From positions 868,001-932,000 of the forward strand of contig NZ_JAGTUT010000001.1 in the NCBI RefSeq assembly GCF_025685605.1: a DNA stretch of 64,000 nt. Reading direction: 5' to 3'. Origin of the DNA: Granulicella arctica. Lineage in GTDB: Bacteria; Acidobacteriota; Terriglobia; Terriglobales; Acidobacteriaceae. The notes beneath the pieces are model-generated. The model made no database searches and had not been told where the DNA came from. It worked only from the letters and a program-made list of their open reading frames with translations. Made by a program: the position numbers and the translations under genes. Numbering within the stretch: position 1 is the first letter of the stretch; each line of letters starts with the position of its first letter. Shown here one piece after another: positions 34,870-45,300 of the stretch.

Positions 34870-35845
34870 CCGCGACCCCGCCCGAAACCACAATCCCTCG
34901 AGCTCCAAACGCCTCCGCCGCAGCAAACGCCTGCCGCAACAGGTTTCCCACAACGGCTCCCTGGAACGAAGCAATCAGATCTAAAGTCTGCTCATCACAA
35001 AGTCCCGCAGCATCCGCAATAGCCGGTGCTACCATCGCAGCCAAAGCACGCCGCCGGACCTCGACCCCTTCGCGCATTCCCTGCGACTCGACATACCGCA
35101 AGACCGCGGTCTTGATCCCACTGAATGAGAAGTCGAACCGCAATCCCTCGCCTACCGGCGGAGCCTTCCGATTCACCACCGCAGGGTTCACCCGCGGCTT
35201 GATCTGCGCAAACGTAAACGGCACCGCCTTCGCATTCCCCAGCTTTGCCAGCCCATCAATCCAGGGTCCGCCCGGATACCCAAGCCCAAGCAGCTTCGCC
35301 ACTTTGTCGAACGCCTCGCCCGCCGCGTCATCCACAGTCTTCCCAACGTTCTGGTAGCGCCAACTCTCCCCTGCCTGCTTCGCCAGATAGAGATGCGTAT
35401 GCCCACCAGAAACCACCAGCGCCAGCAGTGGCAACTCCATCGCCACCTCCCCGCGCTGCCGAGCCTCCATCAACACAGCATGGATGTGCCCCTCCAGGTG
35501 ATTCACCCCGATTAGCGGCTTTCCCAGTCCAAATGCCAACGCCTTCGCATAAGTAATCCCAACCAGCAGCGCCCCCGCCAGTCCCGGCCCTTCCGTCACC
35601 GCCACAGCATCCAGATCGGCAAACGAAACGCCCGCGCGAGCCATAGCCTCCCGCACAATCGGAACGATGTTGCGCAGGTGCTCTCGCGAAGCCAGCTCCG
35701 GCACCACCCCGCCATAGTTCGCATGCAGCGCCATCTGCGAAGCCACCACGTTCGATAGCGCCTCACCCCCGCGCCGCACCACGGCCGCAGCCGTCTCGTC
35801 GCACGAGCTCTCAATCCCAAGAATCAGCCCGCTCCCACTTCCCAT
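34682..35845 (-). CDS. tsaD: tRNA N6-threonylcarbamoyladenosine transferase TsaD
   Basis: Transfers threonylcarbamoyl to A37 of ANN-decoding tRNAs with TsaB/TsaE. The ATG at 35845 gives MGSGSGLILGIESSCDETAA. The metal ligands are in HLEGHIHA (His116, His120), followed by LALVVSGGHTHLYL, VGKTVDDAAGEAFDKVAKLLGLGYPGGP, FDFSFSGIKTAV and VVSGGVAANRELRERF. The 387-residue protein ends normally (PQMRLG). An open upstream extension of 44 codons shows no conserved sequence. The 3' end overlaps a plus-strand membrane gene. Confidence 0.97.
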   Translation of the reverse strand: MGSGSGLILGIESSCDETAAAVVRRGGEALSNVVASQMALHANYGGVVPELASREHLRNIVPIVREAMARAGVSFADLDAVAVTEGPGLAGALLVGITYAKALAFGLGKPLIGVNHLEGHIHAVLMEARQRGEVAMELPLLALVVSGGHTHLYLAKQAGESWRYQNVGKTVDDAAGEAFDKVAKLLGLGYPGGPWIDGLAKLGNAKAVPFTFAQIKPRVNPAVVNRKAPPVGEGLRFDFSFSGIKTAVLRYVESQGMREGVEVRRRALAAMVAPAIADAAGLCDEQTLDLIASFQGAVVGNLLRQAFAAAEAFGARGIVVSGGVAANRELRERFLGEGLKRGLPVAFPSVGMSTDNAAMIAAAAWPRFLAGEFADEAMGAVPQMRLG

Positions 35846-35954
35846 CTCTTCATCATAGGAGATCGCTGACAAGCCGCTGCCTGGGCACGCAGGAACGTGC
35901 AGAAGCGGTGCTACACTCGCCGCATCCCCGATTTGGCTGCAATAAGGAGCACCA

Positions 35955-36737
35955 GTGGATTCGCTGCAGAAGCTCATTCAGGCCATCGCCTCCCTGCTCT
36001 GGCCACTCATCGTCGTCGCCGTGCTGTTTATCTTTCGCCCAGCGATCATTGCCCTCATCGAATCTGCCAAATCAAGAAAGTTCACGCTGAAGATTGGCGG
36101 CCAGGAGCTCTCGATGGAAGAGGCCAACCAGCAGCAGCAGAACCTGATCGCCGATCTGCAAACCCAGGTCTCCAACATCCAAAGACGCCTGGACCGTCCG
36201 ACAGCCACGTCGACACCGTTCAGCGAGTTGCTCGGGGCCTTGCCGATCCCTCCTCTGGCCGCACCCCAGTTAAACGCCCCAACTGCTTCATCACCGCAAG
36301 CCCGTCCTGCAACTGTGCCGAAGGCACAAGAAGCCGCGCCCTCAGAGCCTACAAAGATCTCGGCCATCCTCTGGGTCGACGATAACCCTAAGAACAATAG
36401 CTATTTCGTCGAACAGCTCGCGAAAGCTGAGGTCAAAGTAGATCTTGCCAAGTCAACCGCCGAGGCCATGACTCTCTTTAACTCACACAAATACGACTAC
36501 GTCATCTCAGATATGGGCCGCACCGAGGGCCTGCTCTTCCGAAAGACCGCTGGGCTCGATCTACTGAAAGACATTCGAGCAATTAGCACGAAAATTCCCT
36601 TCGTCTTCTTCACCAGCCCCGAAGCGATTGATAGCTACGGTCAACAAGCCACCGAATCTGGCGCAACGGCAATGACCTCCTCAGCCACAAAGCTGATGGG
36701 CATGCTCAATCTCGCCACAGCAGGAAATCTCGGCTAA
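35955..36737 (+). CDS. Membrane-anchored receiver-domain protein
   Basis: From GTG 35955, with AAGGAG five bases upstream, a 260-residue protein has one N-terminal helix (LLWPLIVVAVLFIFRPAIIAL) and a coiled coil (about 50-80, EEANQQQQNLIADLQ...). A Pro/Ala-rich linker and a CheY-like receiver follow: Asp142-Asp143 in ILWVDDNPKNN, the probable phospho-acceptor Asp186 in YVISDMG, Thr220 in FVFFTSPEA, and a Lys at about 246. There is no output domain after the receiver and no histidine kinase nearby. It may instead bind or sense something through the receiver fold. The VDDNPxNN start is a variant seen in stand-alone receivers. Confidence 0.75.
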   Translation: MDSLQKLIQAIASLLWPLIVVAVLFIFRPAIIALIESAKSRKFTLKIGGQELSMEEANQQQQNLIADLQTQVSNIQRRLDRPTATSTPFSELLGALPIPPLAAPQLNAPTASSPQARPATVPKAQEAAPSEPTKISAILWVDDNPKNNSYFVEQLAKAEVKVDLAKSTAEAMTLFNSHKYDYVISDMGRTEGLLFRKTAGLDLLKDIRAISTKIPFVFFTSPEAIDSYGQQATESGATAMTSSATKLMGMLNLATAGNLG

Positions 36738-36770
36738 GGGCGCACGCATCCTCTTTGAAGAGATCGCCCG

Positions 36771-37079
36771 ATGACCCAAGAGACAGACGTGACGCAGATC
36801 GCCCGGTTCAAAGAGCTCACCGAGCAAACCTTACCCGCGCTAGCCCGCCAACGTCACTGGCCCATCCGCCTTGACCATTGCTTCAAGCGCATCTGCCTCG
36901 ACCACGCCTTCGAGGACATCTGGTACAAGCACCTCGCGCGACCCGCCGAGAAGCATCTCACTGGCGAGCCACTTACTCGAACCCTCCGCTGCGCCGAAGA
37001 CCTCGCCGAAGGAGATCTCTCCCTACTCAATATCCGCAATCAAGCCAGCCTCCGCTATCGAGGCAAACTCCGCAATTAG
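36771..37079 (+). CDS. Conserved-looking hypothetical protein
   Basis: The 102 residues are helical and have no membrane segment: LKELTEQTLPALARQRHWPI-like N-terminus, then LDHCFKRICLDHAFEDIWYKHL, then RTLRCAEDLAEGDLSLL. Composition (His, Cys, Trp, Arg) and lack of low complexity indicate a real folded protein. I do not recognise a family. It lies 33 bases after the receiver gene and overlaps the convergent cupin gene by four bases. Confidence 0.6.
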   Translation: MTQETDVTQIARFKELTEQTLPALARQRHWPIRLDHCFKRICLDHAFEDIWYKHLARPAEKHLTGEPLTRTLRCAEDLAEGDLSLLNIRNQASLRYRGKLRN

Positions 37080-37618
37080 ACCTGGTCCGGCCGCAGCAAC
37101 TCCGTCCGATACCTGGGAGCCAGTGCCTCTGCCTTCGCCCGGAACGCCGCCATTGCAGCTTCGTCCAGCTTCGGTGGTGCGGTGGTCCGCGTAGCCACCG
37201 GAACGCCAATCTCCCGAAACAAGTCCTCCTGCCCCGCTGGCGAGCAGATACACAGCAGCCGCACCGCACTCTGCGACGCATTGTGAAACATGTGCGGTGC
37301 ATTCGCCGGAATATGGATCGTCTGACCTGCCCTCACCGTCGATACCTTACCGCGAAAGGTCGCCTGCAACTCGCCCTCAAGCAGCGTGAACGTCTCCTCA
37401 AAATCATGGCGATGCGGAGGAGGCCCGCCACCAGGAGGAATATGCATATCGATCAGGCAGAAGCGTCCCGCAGTCTGCTCCCCACCCAGCAGAACCGTGT
37501 ACGTATCGCCGACCAGGCCGATATGCGGCAACTGATCGACTTCAGCCACAACGAGCTTGCGCGTAAGGTCATCCGGCGGAACATTGGATACAGCGGACGT
37601 CTGATCGTTCTCGGGCAT
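37076..37618 (-). CDS. Cupin-domain protein
   Basis: The 180 residues from the third of three ATGs (MPENDQTS), seven bases after AAGGAG, contain a single cupin. Motif 1 is PGGGPPPHRHDFEETFTLLEGE with two His and one Glu metal ligands; motif 2 is IHIPANAPHMFHNAS. Such small cupins can be dioxygenases, isomerases or sensors, and the substrate cannot be told. The C-terminal helix (AMAAFRAKAEALAPRY) is unusual for tiny cupins. It faces the CCA-enzyme gene across an 87-base divergent gap. Confidence 0.85.
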   Translation of the reverse strand: MPENDQTSAVSNVPPDDLTRKLVVAEVDQLPHIGLVGDTYTVLLGGEQTAGRFCLIDMHIPPGGGPPPHRHDFEETFTLLEGELQATFRGKVSTVRAGQTIHIPANAPHMFHNASQSAVRLLCICSPAGQEDLFREIGVPVATRTTAPPKLDEAAMAAFRAKAEALAPRYRTELLRPDQV

Positions 37619-37705
37619 CATCATTCTCCTTTAGCTACAACAATAGGAAGGTATCGCTTCCTACGGCAGTTGCTTTCAACTGCGCTACCATCCAACCAGA
37701 TCAGC

Positions 37706-39097
37706 ATGACATCTTTCGTGAATAGCCCACCGTACACCGCCGCCCTGAACATTGCTCGCACCCTTCGCAACGCGGGCCACCAGGCTTTTTTCGCCGGTGG
37801 CTGTGTCCGTGACCTCCTCCTCGGCCTCACCCCAAAAGACTTCGACGTAGCCACCAGCGCTCTCCCCAGACAGGTCCAAGCCCTCTTCCCTAGAACCTTC
37901 TCCGTCGGAGCCCACTTCGGCGTCGTCATCGTCTGCACCGACGAAGACCAGAGCACCGAAGTAGCCACCTTCCGCCACGATGGCGCCTACACCGACGGTC
38001 GCCGCCCCGACGCCGTGCGCTTCTCCACCGACCCTCGCGAAGATGTCCTGCGACGCGACTTCACGATCAACGGCATGCTCCTCGACCCCGTCGCCTACGA
38101 CGAACACCACGATGCCGCCGCAGCCACCCTCGACTTCGTCCACGGCCGTGAAGACCTCGCTGCAAAGATGGTGCGCGCCATCGGCAAGCCGATCCTGCGC
38201 TTCACCGAAGACAAGCTGCGCATGCTCCGCGCCATCCGCTTCGCCGCTCGCTTGGGCTTCGACATCGACCCAGCAACGATGGCCGCGATTCAGCAGCAAG
38301 CCAGCGCCATCACCCAGGTCAGCAACGAGCGCATCCGCGACGAACTCACCAAAATGCTCACCGAAGGCCACGCCCGCCGCGCCATGGAGCTCCTTGATCA
38401 ATCCGGGCTACTCGCCGAAGTCCTGCCCGAGGCCGTCAAAATGCACGGCGTCCAACAGCCGCCCGAGTACCACCCCGAGGGCGACGTCTGGGTCCACACC
38501 ATGCTCCTGCTTGAGCAGCTTCCCCCAAACCCCACTGCCACGCTCGCCTGGGGAGCGCTCCTCCACGACATCGGCAAGCCCGCCACCTATCGCGCCCCCG
38601 ATCCCGGCAAGTCAAACGACCGCATCCGTTTCAACGGCCACGTCGAAGTAGGTGTCCGCATCGCCGAAGCGGTACTCGCCCGCCTCCGCTTCTCCAATGA
38701 GGAGACAGCCCAGATCGTCGCCCTCGTACAGAACCACATGCGCTTCGGCGACATTCTCCAGATGAAGCAGTCGACCCTCAAGCGCTTCCTCCGCCTGCCA
38801 AAGTTCGACGAACACCTCGCCCTCCACTGGCTCGACTGCAGCTCCTGCCACGGCAACCTCAAGCTCTATGACTTCGCCAAGCAGCAGTACGAAGCCGAGC
38901 CCGAAGAGCACACGCGCCCCGCATGGTTCATCACCGGACGCAACCTCATCGCCGCCGGCTACCGCCCAGGCCCACAGTTCAAGCCGATGCTCGAAGCCGC
39001 CGAAGACGCACAGCTCGAAGGCTCCATCCACACCTCCGAAGAAGCACTCGAACTCATCCGCACACAGTTCGGTTCACCGCCGCAGTCATCAAATTGA
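37706..39097 (+). CDS. CCA-adding enzyme / poly(A) polymerase family nucleotidyltransferase
   Basis: Adds or repairs the 3' CCA of tRNAs, or adds A tails. From ATG 37706 (MTSFVNSPP), 463 residues: the head domain HQAFFAGGCVRDLLLG and the catalytic pair PKDFDVATSA, then RRDFTINGMLLDPV, LRMLRAIRFAARLGFDID, and an HD domain (LAWGALLHDIGKPATY, LRFSNEETAQIVALVQNHMRF). The HD domain points to the bacterial CCA/PcnB class II family. The frame is open for another 276 codons upstream, across the antisense cupin gene, but this is a shadow. CCA addition is favoured because no other candidate is in view; a poly(A) role is not excluded. Confidence 0.9.
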   Translation: MTSFVNSPPYTAALNIARTLRNAGHQAFFAGGCVRDLLLGLTPKDFDVATSALPRQVQALFPRTFSVGAHFGVVIVCTDEDQSTEVATFRHDGAYTDGRRPDAVRFSTDPREDVLRRDFTINGMLLDPVAYDEHHDAAAATLDFVHGREDLAAKMVRAIGKPILRFTEDKLRMLRAIRFAARLGFDIDPATMAAIQQQASAITQVSNERIRDELTKMLTEGHARRAMELLDQSGLLAEVLPEAVKMHGVQQPPEYHPEGDVWVHTMLLLEQLPPNPTATLAWGALLHDIGKPATYRAPDPGKSNDRIRFNGHVEVGVRIAEAVLARLRFSNEETAQIVALVQNHMRFGDILQMKQSTLKRFLRLPKFDEHLALHWLDCSSCHGNLKLYDFAKQQYEAEPEEHTRPAWFITGRNLIAAGYRPGPQFKPMLEAAEDAQLEGSIHTSEEALELIRTQFGSPPQSSN

Positions 39098-39160
39098 AGC
39101 TATCAACATCATCTCGGGCAGCCGGTATGCGCGATCCGGGTCAGCGACTACTGTGGAGCC

Positions 39161-40876
39161 ATGGCCACGTTCCAGCAACTCATCAAGCCAGCCCAACCCA
39201 CCGCAAAAGATATCAAGTCCCGCCGCTGGATCTATATCCCCTACGATCGCTACACCGATCGCACCGGCCCCCTCACCGAGCAGGCACCCGAAGCCACTGG
39301 CATTGTCATCGTAGAATCCACCGCCAAAGGCCTGCGCCGCCCGTATCACAAGAAAAAGCTGGTCGTCCTCATCTCGAACATGCGCCACTTCGCCCTCGAG
39401 CAGGCCGCCAAAGGCGTGAAAGTCCTCTACCATTTCTCCCTTACCTCCCACGGCCAAGCCCTGCTCGAGCTCCAGCAAGCCCGCAAGCTTCCGCCCCTCA
39501 CCGTGATGACGCCCGCCGAGCGAGAACTCCGCCTCGATCTCGCGCAAGCCGAGTCGCAGGGCCTCCAACTCACCTACGCCGAAGACACCACCTGGGCCAG
39601 TACGCCCAAAGATTTCCTCGACACCTACGGCCCCTACAAGTCCGGCAAGCAGTACGTCATGGATCGCTTCTACCGCCGCATGCGCCAGAAGACTGAAGTC
39701 CTCATGGCGAATGCCAAGCCAATCGGCGGCCAATTCTCCTTCGACGCCGCCAACCGCAATCCCTACAAGAACCAGGTCCCCATTCCCACCCCGCCCACCT
39801 ACCCGCCCGACGCCATCACGCAGGAGGTCATCGACATGGTCGAGGCCACCTACGGCCATCACTTCGGCTCCATTGAGAACTTCGACCTCCCCTGCACCCA
39901 GGCTGACTGCGACGCCATGTGGCGCTTCGCCCTGGAGCAGCTCCTCCCCACCTTTGGCCCCTACGAAGACGCCATGCGCGACGACCACCTCCAGCTTTTC
40001 CACTCAAAGACGTCCGTCCTCCTCAACCTCGGCCGCATCCTCGCCATGGACCTCATCCGCGATGTAGAAAAAGCCTCGAACGAGGGAAGAATCCCATTAG
40101 GCAGCGCCGAGGGTTTCATCCGCCAACTCCTCGGCTGGCGCGAGTTCATGCGCCACCTCCACGAGCAGACCGACGGCTACCGTCTCCTCCGCGGCCACAT
40201 TCCCGACGAAGCCCGCCAAGTCAATCAGGAGGTCTCCCCAGACCAGACCGCCGAGGCCAAACAAGCCTACGCTCCCCCCAAAAAACAGGCCGACCCGTAC
40301 GCCGGAGCCACACCCTCTGCCCTCGGCGCCGCACTCCCCCTCCCAGCCGTCTATTGGGGCGTCAAATCCGGCCTCCACTGCATGGACACCGTCGTCGAAC
40401 AGGTCGTCCAGGAGGGCTGGTCCCACCACATCACCCGCCTCATGGTTCTCTCAAACCTTGCCAACCTCTGCGGCTTCTCCCCCCGCGAGCTTACCGACTG
40501 GTTCTGGTTCGCCTACGTCGACGCCTACGACTGGGTCGTCGAGACCAACGTCCTGGGAATGGCCACGTATGCCGATGGTGGGTTGACAGCCACCAAGCCC
40601 TACGTCTCCGGAGCCGCCTACATCAATCGCATGTCGAACTACTGCGGCCACTGCCAGTACGATCCGAAGAAGTCCCTCGGCGAAGGCTCCTGCCCCTTCA
40701 CCTCCCTCTACTGGACCTTTCTCGAGCGCAACGAGGCCGTCCTCGGCAACAACTTCCGCATGCAGATGCCGTACAACACCCTCCACAAGAAATCCCCACA
40801 GGAGCTCGTCCAACTCCGCACCCGCGCTGCAGAAGCCGTAGCCCACCTGCAATCCTTCAAGCGCCCTAAATATTAG
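39161..40876 (+). CDS. Fe-S cluster photolyase/cryptochrome-related protein (PhrB-like)
   Basis: Deoxyribodipyrimidine photolyase-related protein of the bacterial Fe-S class that repairs (6-4) photoproducts with FAD and light. The 571 residues start with WIYIPYDRYTDRTGPL (antenna region) and contain EGFIRQLLGWREFMRHL in the FAD-binding part, then YWGVKSGLHCMDTVV. The C-terminal cluster region has LCGFSPRELTDWFWFAYVDAYDWVVETNV, MATYADGG, NYCGHC and GEGSCPFTSLYW, supplying the four Cys ligands (LCG, YC-GHC, SCP). Family knowledge gives the chemistry. It is a solitary gene, and a 7-base-pair hairpin includes its stop codon. Confidence 0.93.
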   Translation: MATFQQLIKPAQPTAKDIKSRRWIYIPYDRYTDRTGPLTEQAPEATGIVIVESTAKGLRRPYHKKKLVVLISNMRHFALEQAAKGVKVLYHFSLTSHGQALLELQQARKLPPLTVMTPAERELRLDLAQAESQGLQLTYAEDTTWASTPKDFLDTYGPYKSGKQYVMDRFYRRMRQKTEVLMANAKPIGGQFSFDAANRNPYKNQVPIPTPPTYPPDAITQEVIDMVEATYGHHFGSIENFDLPCTQADCDAMWRFALEQLLPTFGPYEDAMRDDHLQLFHSKTSVLLNLGRILAMDLIRDVEKASNEGRIPLGSAEGFIRQLLGWREFMRHLHEQTDGYRLLRGHIPDEARQVNQEVSPDQTAEAKQAYAPPKKQADPYAGATPSALGAALPLPAVYWGVKSGLHCMDTVVEQVVQEGWSHHITRLMVLSNLANLCGFSPRELTDWFWFAYVDAYDWVVETNVLGMATYADGGLTATKPYVSGAAYINRMSNYCGHCQYDPKKSLGEGSCPFTSLYWTFLERNEAVLGNNFRMQMPYNTLHKKSPQELVQLRTRAAEAVAHLQSFKRPKY

Positions 40877-40879
40877 GGC
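40863..40879 (+). terminator. Hairpin spanning the photolyase stop codon
   Basis: GCCCTAA-ATA-TTAGGGC forms a perfect seven-pair stem; the stop TAG is within it. There is no T run. It may limit readthrough or be a 3' stabiliser. Confidence 0.35.
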
Positions 40880-40977
40880 CTGCCACCCGAAGGGGTACAC
40901 CCATCACGAAGTGATCGCCCCACGCGCAGTGGGCCCCAGCGGCAGCGCCTGCACTTAGCCACTCGCATCCAACACAC

Positions 40978-42258
40978 ATGACCGAAGCACCCTACGACAC
41001 CCTCATCATCGGCGCAGGCATGGCCGGCCTCACCGCCGCCCGCACCCTCGCCGAAGCCGGTCAGCGCGTCCTCGTCGTCGAAGCACAGGACCGCATCGGC
41101 GGGCGCATCCTCACCCGTCACATCCACGGCGAGACCGTAGAAGTCGGAGCTGAGTTCGTCCACGGTCGTCCACCCGAGCTCTGGGCGCTCATCGAAGAAG
41201 CCGGCCTCGAAACCACCGAGCGCGATGGCACCCAACTCTGCTTCGAAGCGGGAGCCCTGTCCGATTGCTCGGACGATCGCGACGACATCTTCAAGGTCCT
41301 TGAAGGTCTCGAACTCCTCACCGGACCCGACCTCAGCTTCGCCGACTACCTCGCCCAGCACCCCGTCTCCGCCGATCAGCGCCAGCAGCTCATCGGCTTC
41401 GTGGAAGGATTCAACGCCGCCGACCACCGCCTCGCCAGCGCCGCAGCCCTCGGCCGCCAGCAGCAGGCCGAAGATGAAACAGAAGGCGACCGCAGCTTCC
41501 ACATCAACGGAGGCTACAGTCAGCTTCCCGACTTCCTCGCCGCAAAGATCACCTCCGCGGGAAGCACCATTCGCCGCAGCACACCCGTCCGCGCCATCAA
41601 CTGGCAGCCCGGCCAGGTAGAAGCCGTCACCGACTCCGGCATCCTCCGCGCAAAACGCGCCATCATCACCCTCCCGCTCGGCATTCTCCAAAGCAATGCC
41701 GTTCCCATCACGCCGACTCCCGGCAATCTTCCCACCCTAATCAGTAAGATCCAGATGGGCCAGGTCTGTCGCTTCACCCTCATCTTTCGCGAACGCTTCT
41801 GGGCTGACCTGCAGCCGCAACCCGCCGCATCCGCACTCAGCTTCCTCTTCGCCACCACCGAGATGCCGCCCGTCTGGTGGACCCCGCATCCTGCCACCAG
41901 CGCCATCATTACCGGCTGGGTAGGCGGCCCGCGCTCCACCCCTCTCCTCGCCCATACCCCGGAAGCTCTCGCCAACCAGGCTTGCGAGACGCTCGCCCGC
42001 ATCTTCTCCCTACCCGACGCTCACCTGCACGACCTCCTGCTGGCCTGCGAGACCCACAACTGGCAGACCGACCCGTACACCCTCGGGGCCTACAGCTACA
42101 TCGGCACCGGCGGCCTTAACGCTCCCAACGAGATGACCGAGCCGATCGCCAACACCCTCTACTTCGCCGGCGAGCACACCGACACAACCGGCCACTGGGG
42201 AACGGTCCACGCCGCCATCCGCTCCGGCCACCGAGCCGCTTCACAGGTCCTCTGCTAG
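40978..42258 (+). CDS. Flavin-containing amine oxidase family protein
   Basis: FAD-dependent oxidase of the monoamine/polyamine oxidase fold. The dinucleotide-binding N-terminus is TLIIGAGMAGLTAARTLAEAG, then VEAQDRIGGRI. VEVGAEFVHGRP is followed by a substrate region and a C-terminal FAD block YFAGEHTDTTGHWGTVHAAIRSG. Length 426 residues. The preferred amine is unknown. The gene stands between the photolyase and the molybdoenzyme, with 101- and 80-base gaps; the first contains small palindromes (ATCAC-GAA-GTGAT at 40913). Confidence 0.9.
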   Translation: MTEAPYDTLIIGAGMAGLTAARTLAEAGQRVLVVEAQDRIGGRILTRHIHGETVEVGAEFVHGRPPELWALIEEAGLETTERDGTQLCFEAGALSDCSDDRDDIFKVLEGLELLTGPDLSFADYLAQHPVSADQRQQLIGFVEGFNAADHRLASAAALGRQQQAEDETEGDRSFHINGGYSQLPDFLAAKITSAGSTIRRSTPVRAINWQPGQVEAVTDSGILRAKRAIITLPLGILQSNAVPITPTPGNLPTLISKIQMGQVCRFTLIFRERFWADLQPQPAASALSFLFATTEMPPVWWTPHPATSAIITGWVGGPRSTPLLAHTPEALANQACETLARIFSLPDAHLHDLLLACETHNWQTDPYTLGAYSYIGTGGLNAPNEMTEPIANTLYFAGEHTDTTGHWGTVHAAIRSGHRAASQVLC

Positions 42259-42338
42259 GCCACTTCTGCGCTCGACTCGCGTCCGAACACCGCACCAGAT
42301 GCAGCCATAAGTGGTCCCTACTATGCTCCAATGCATCT

Positions 42339-45300
42339 ATGGGAAGTATGGTTGTCACAAAGTCGTTGCTGAATACCCCGCTGGATACCACGCCGAATAC
42401 CCGCATCACAGTGAACGGTCAGGCCATTCCAGCCCACAATGGCGAACTGCTCGTCGAGGCCCTGAACCGCACCTCCCGCGCCGCCGGACACAACGACCTC
42501 CCGCAGGTCTGCTATCTGCCCCAGATGGGTCCCATCCAGAGCTGTGACACCTGCATGGTCGAGGTCAATGGCCAACTCGTCCGCGCCTGTGCGACTCCTG
42601 TAACCGCCGACATGAAGGTCGTCACCGAAGGTGAGCGCGTCGACGTCGCCCAGCGCGAGGCCTTCGATCGCATCCTCCAGAACCACATGCTCTACTGCAC
42701 CGTCTGCGACAACAACAACCAGAACTGCACCGTGCACAACACCACCGCCGTCCTCGACGTGAAGCACCAGGCCCGCCCTTACACGCCCAAGCCGTACGAG
42801 AAGGACATGTCCAACCCCTTCTACCGCTACGATCCCGATCAGTGCATCCTCTGCGGTCGCTGCGTCGAGGCATGCCAGAACGTTCAGGTCAACGAGACCC
42901 TCACCATCGACTGGGAGAGCAAGCATCCCAGGGTCCTCTGGGATGGCGGCGAGACCATCGAAGGCTCCTCGTGCGTCTCCTGCGGCCACTGCGTCACCGT
43001 CTGCCCCTGCAACGCGCTCATGGAAAAGTCCATGCTCGGCCACGCAGGCTACCTCACCAACATTCCCGGCAAGGTCCTCGACGACATGATCGACGTCGTC
43101 AAAGGCGTCGAGCCGCCCATTGGCTACGGTCCCATTCTCGCCCTCTCCGAGATCGAAGCCGAGATGCGCCACGCCCGGGTCAAAGTAACCAAGACAGTCT
43201 GCACCTACTGCGCCGTAGGCTGCTCCTTCGAGGTCTGGACCAGGGACCGCCACATCCTCAAGATGGAACCGACCCACGGTCCTGCCAACGGCATCTCCAC
43301 CTGCATCAAGGGCAAGTTCGCCTGGGGTCACATCAACTCGGAGGACCGCCTCACCATGCCGCTCCTCCGCGATGGCGACACCTACAAACAAATCTCCTGG
43401 GACGAAGCTCTCGACGTCATCGAAAAGAAGTTCACGCAAGTAAAGAAAGACCACGGCCCCGACGCCCTCGCCTTCATCGCCTCCTCGAAGACCACCAACG
43501 AGGAGAGCTTCCTCATGCAGAAGCTCGCCCGCGCCGTCATCGGTACCAACAACATCGACAACTGCGCCCGCTACTGCCAGAACCCCGCCACCACCGGTCT
43601 CCAACGCACCGTAGGTTACGGTGGCGATTCCGGCTCCATCGCCGACATCGAGATCGCCGGGCTGGTCCTCATCGTCGGTGCCAATCCCGCCGAGAACCAT
43701 CCTGTACTCGCTACCCGCGTCAAGCGCTCGCACAAGTTTCGCGGCCAGCGCCTCATCGTCGCCGACCTGCGCCGTCACGAGATGGCCGAACGAGCCGACC
43801 TATTCATCCGGCCCAACCCTTCCACTGACGCCGTATGGCTCTCCGCAGTCACCAAGTACATCCTCGACAACAACCTCCATCACAAAGACTTCATCACCAA
43901 GTGGGTCAACCACTTCGAGGAGTACAAGACCTCGCTCGAGCCCTACACCCTCGCCTACGCCGAGCAGGTTACCGGCATCCCCGCCGCCCAGCTCATCACC
44001 GTAGCCAACGAGATCGCCGCAGCCGACGGCACCTGCATCCTCTTCGCCATGGGCGTCACCCAGCACTGCGGAGGCTCCGAGACCGCAACCGCCATCTCGA
44101 ACCTCCTCCTCATGACCGGCAACTACATGCGCCCCGGTGCCGGAGCCTATCCCCTTCGCGGCCACAACAACGTCCAGGGCGCCAGTGACTTCGGCTCCAT
44201 GCCCAACGTCTACTCCGGCTATCAGAAGGTCGACGACGAAGAGGTCCGCGCCAAGTTCGAAGCCGACTGGGGTGTAGCTCTTCCCACCTCTACCGGCAAA
44301 GATAATCACCAGATGATCGACGCCATCCTAGAGGGCTCCCTCAAAGTCCTTTACATCAAGGGCGAAGACACCATCACCTCCGACTCCAACGCGAATTACG
44401 TTGGGGAAGCGCTCTCCAAACTTGAATTCCTCATCGTGCAGGACATCAACTTCTCCGAGACCTGCCGCTACGCCGATCTCGTCCTGCCCGCCGCCACCTC
44501 ACTCGAAAAAGACGGCACCTACACCTCGACCGAACGCCGCATCCAGCGCCTCTACAAGGCCATCGAGCCGCTTGGCGAATCCAAGCCCGACTGGGAGATC
44601 ATCCAGCTCATCGCCAATCGCCTCGGCGCGAATTGGAAGTACAAACACCCCTCCGAGATCATGGACGAGGTCGCCCGCCTCACCCCTCTCTTCGCCGGCG
44701 TCAAATACTCCCGCCTCGAAGGCTTCGCCAGCCAGCAATGGCCCGTCCACGCAGACGGCACCGACTCACCGCTCCTTTTCACCGAGAAGTTCCCCTTCCC
44801 CGACGGTAAGGCCCGCTTCCATCCCATCGAGTACCTCCCGCCATCGGAAGAGACCAACAGCCAGTTCGACCTGCACCTCAACAACGGTCGCCTCCTCGAG
44901 CACTTCGAGCAGGGCAGCATGACTCTCCGTACTGCAGGCATCAAGGAGATCACGCCCAACCAGTTCCTCGAGGTCTCTCCCGAACTCGCAGCCGAGCGCG
45001 GCGTCACCACCGGTCGTCACGTCCAGCTCAATTCGCCCTATGGCCGCGTCCGCGTACAGGTCCTCGTCTCCGATCGCGTCCAGGGCAAGCAACTTTACAT
45101 GACACTCAACTCCGTCGAAGAGCCCGTCAACAAGCTCTCAAGCTCTCACACCGACCGCACTACCCACACCCCTGCGTTCAAGGAGACAGCCGTCAGCATG
45201 ACCCTCCTCCCCGAACAGGGCGAAAATCCGCTACCCCGTCGCAACTTCCGCTACGGCACCCGCACCCCGCAGACCGGCGTCGAGATCGAACGCAAGTGGG

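Noticed and set aside
36878-37705. Long N-terminal extension of the CCA enzyme
   Set aside because: It runs through the antisense cupin gene and has basic non-conserved sequence; ATG 37706 begins directly at the conserved fold.
42321-43778. 485-codon open frame antisense to the molybdoenzyme
   Set aside because: It mirrors the conserved Fe-S domains on the plus strand and has no plausible start signal or motif.
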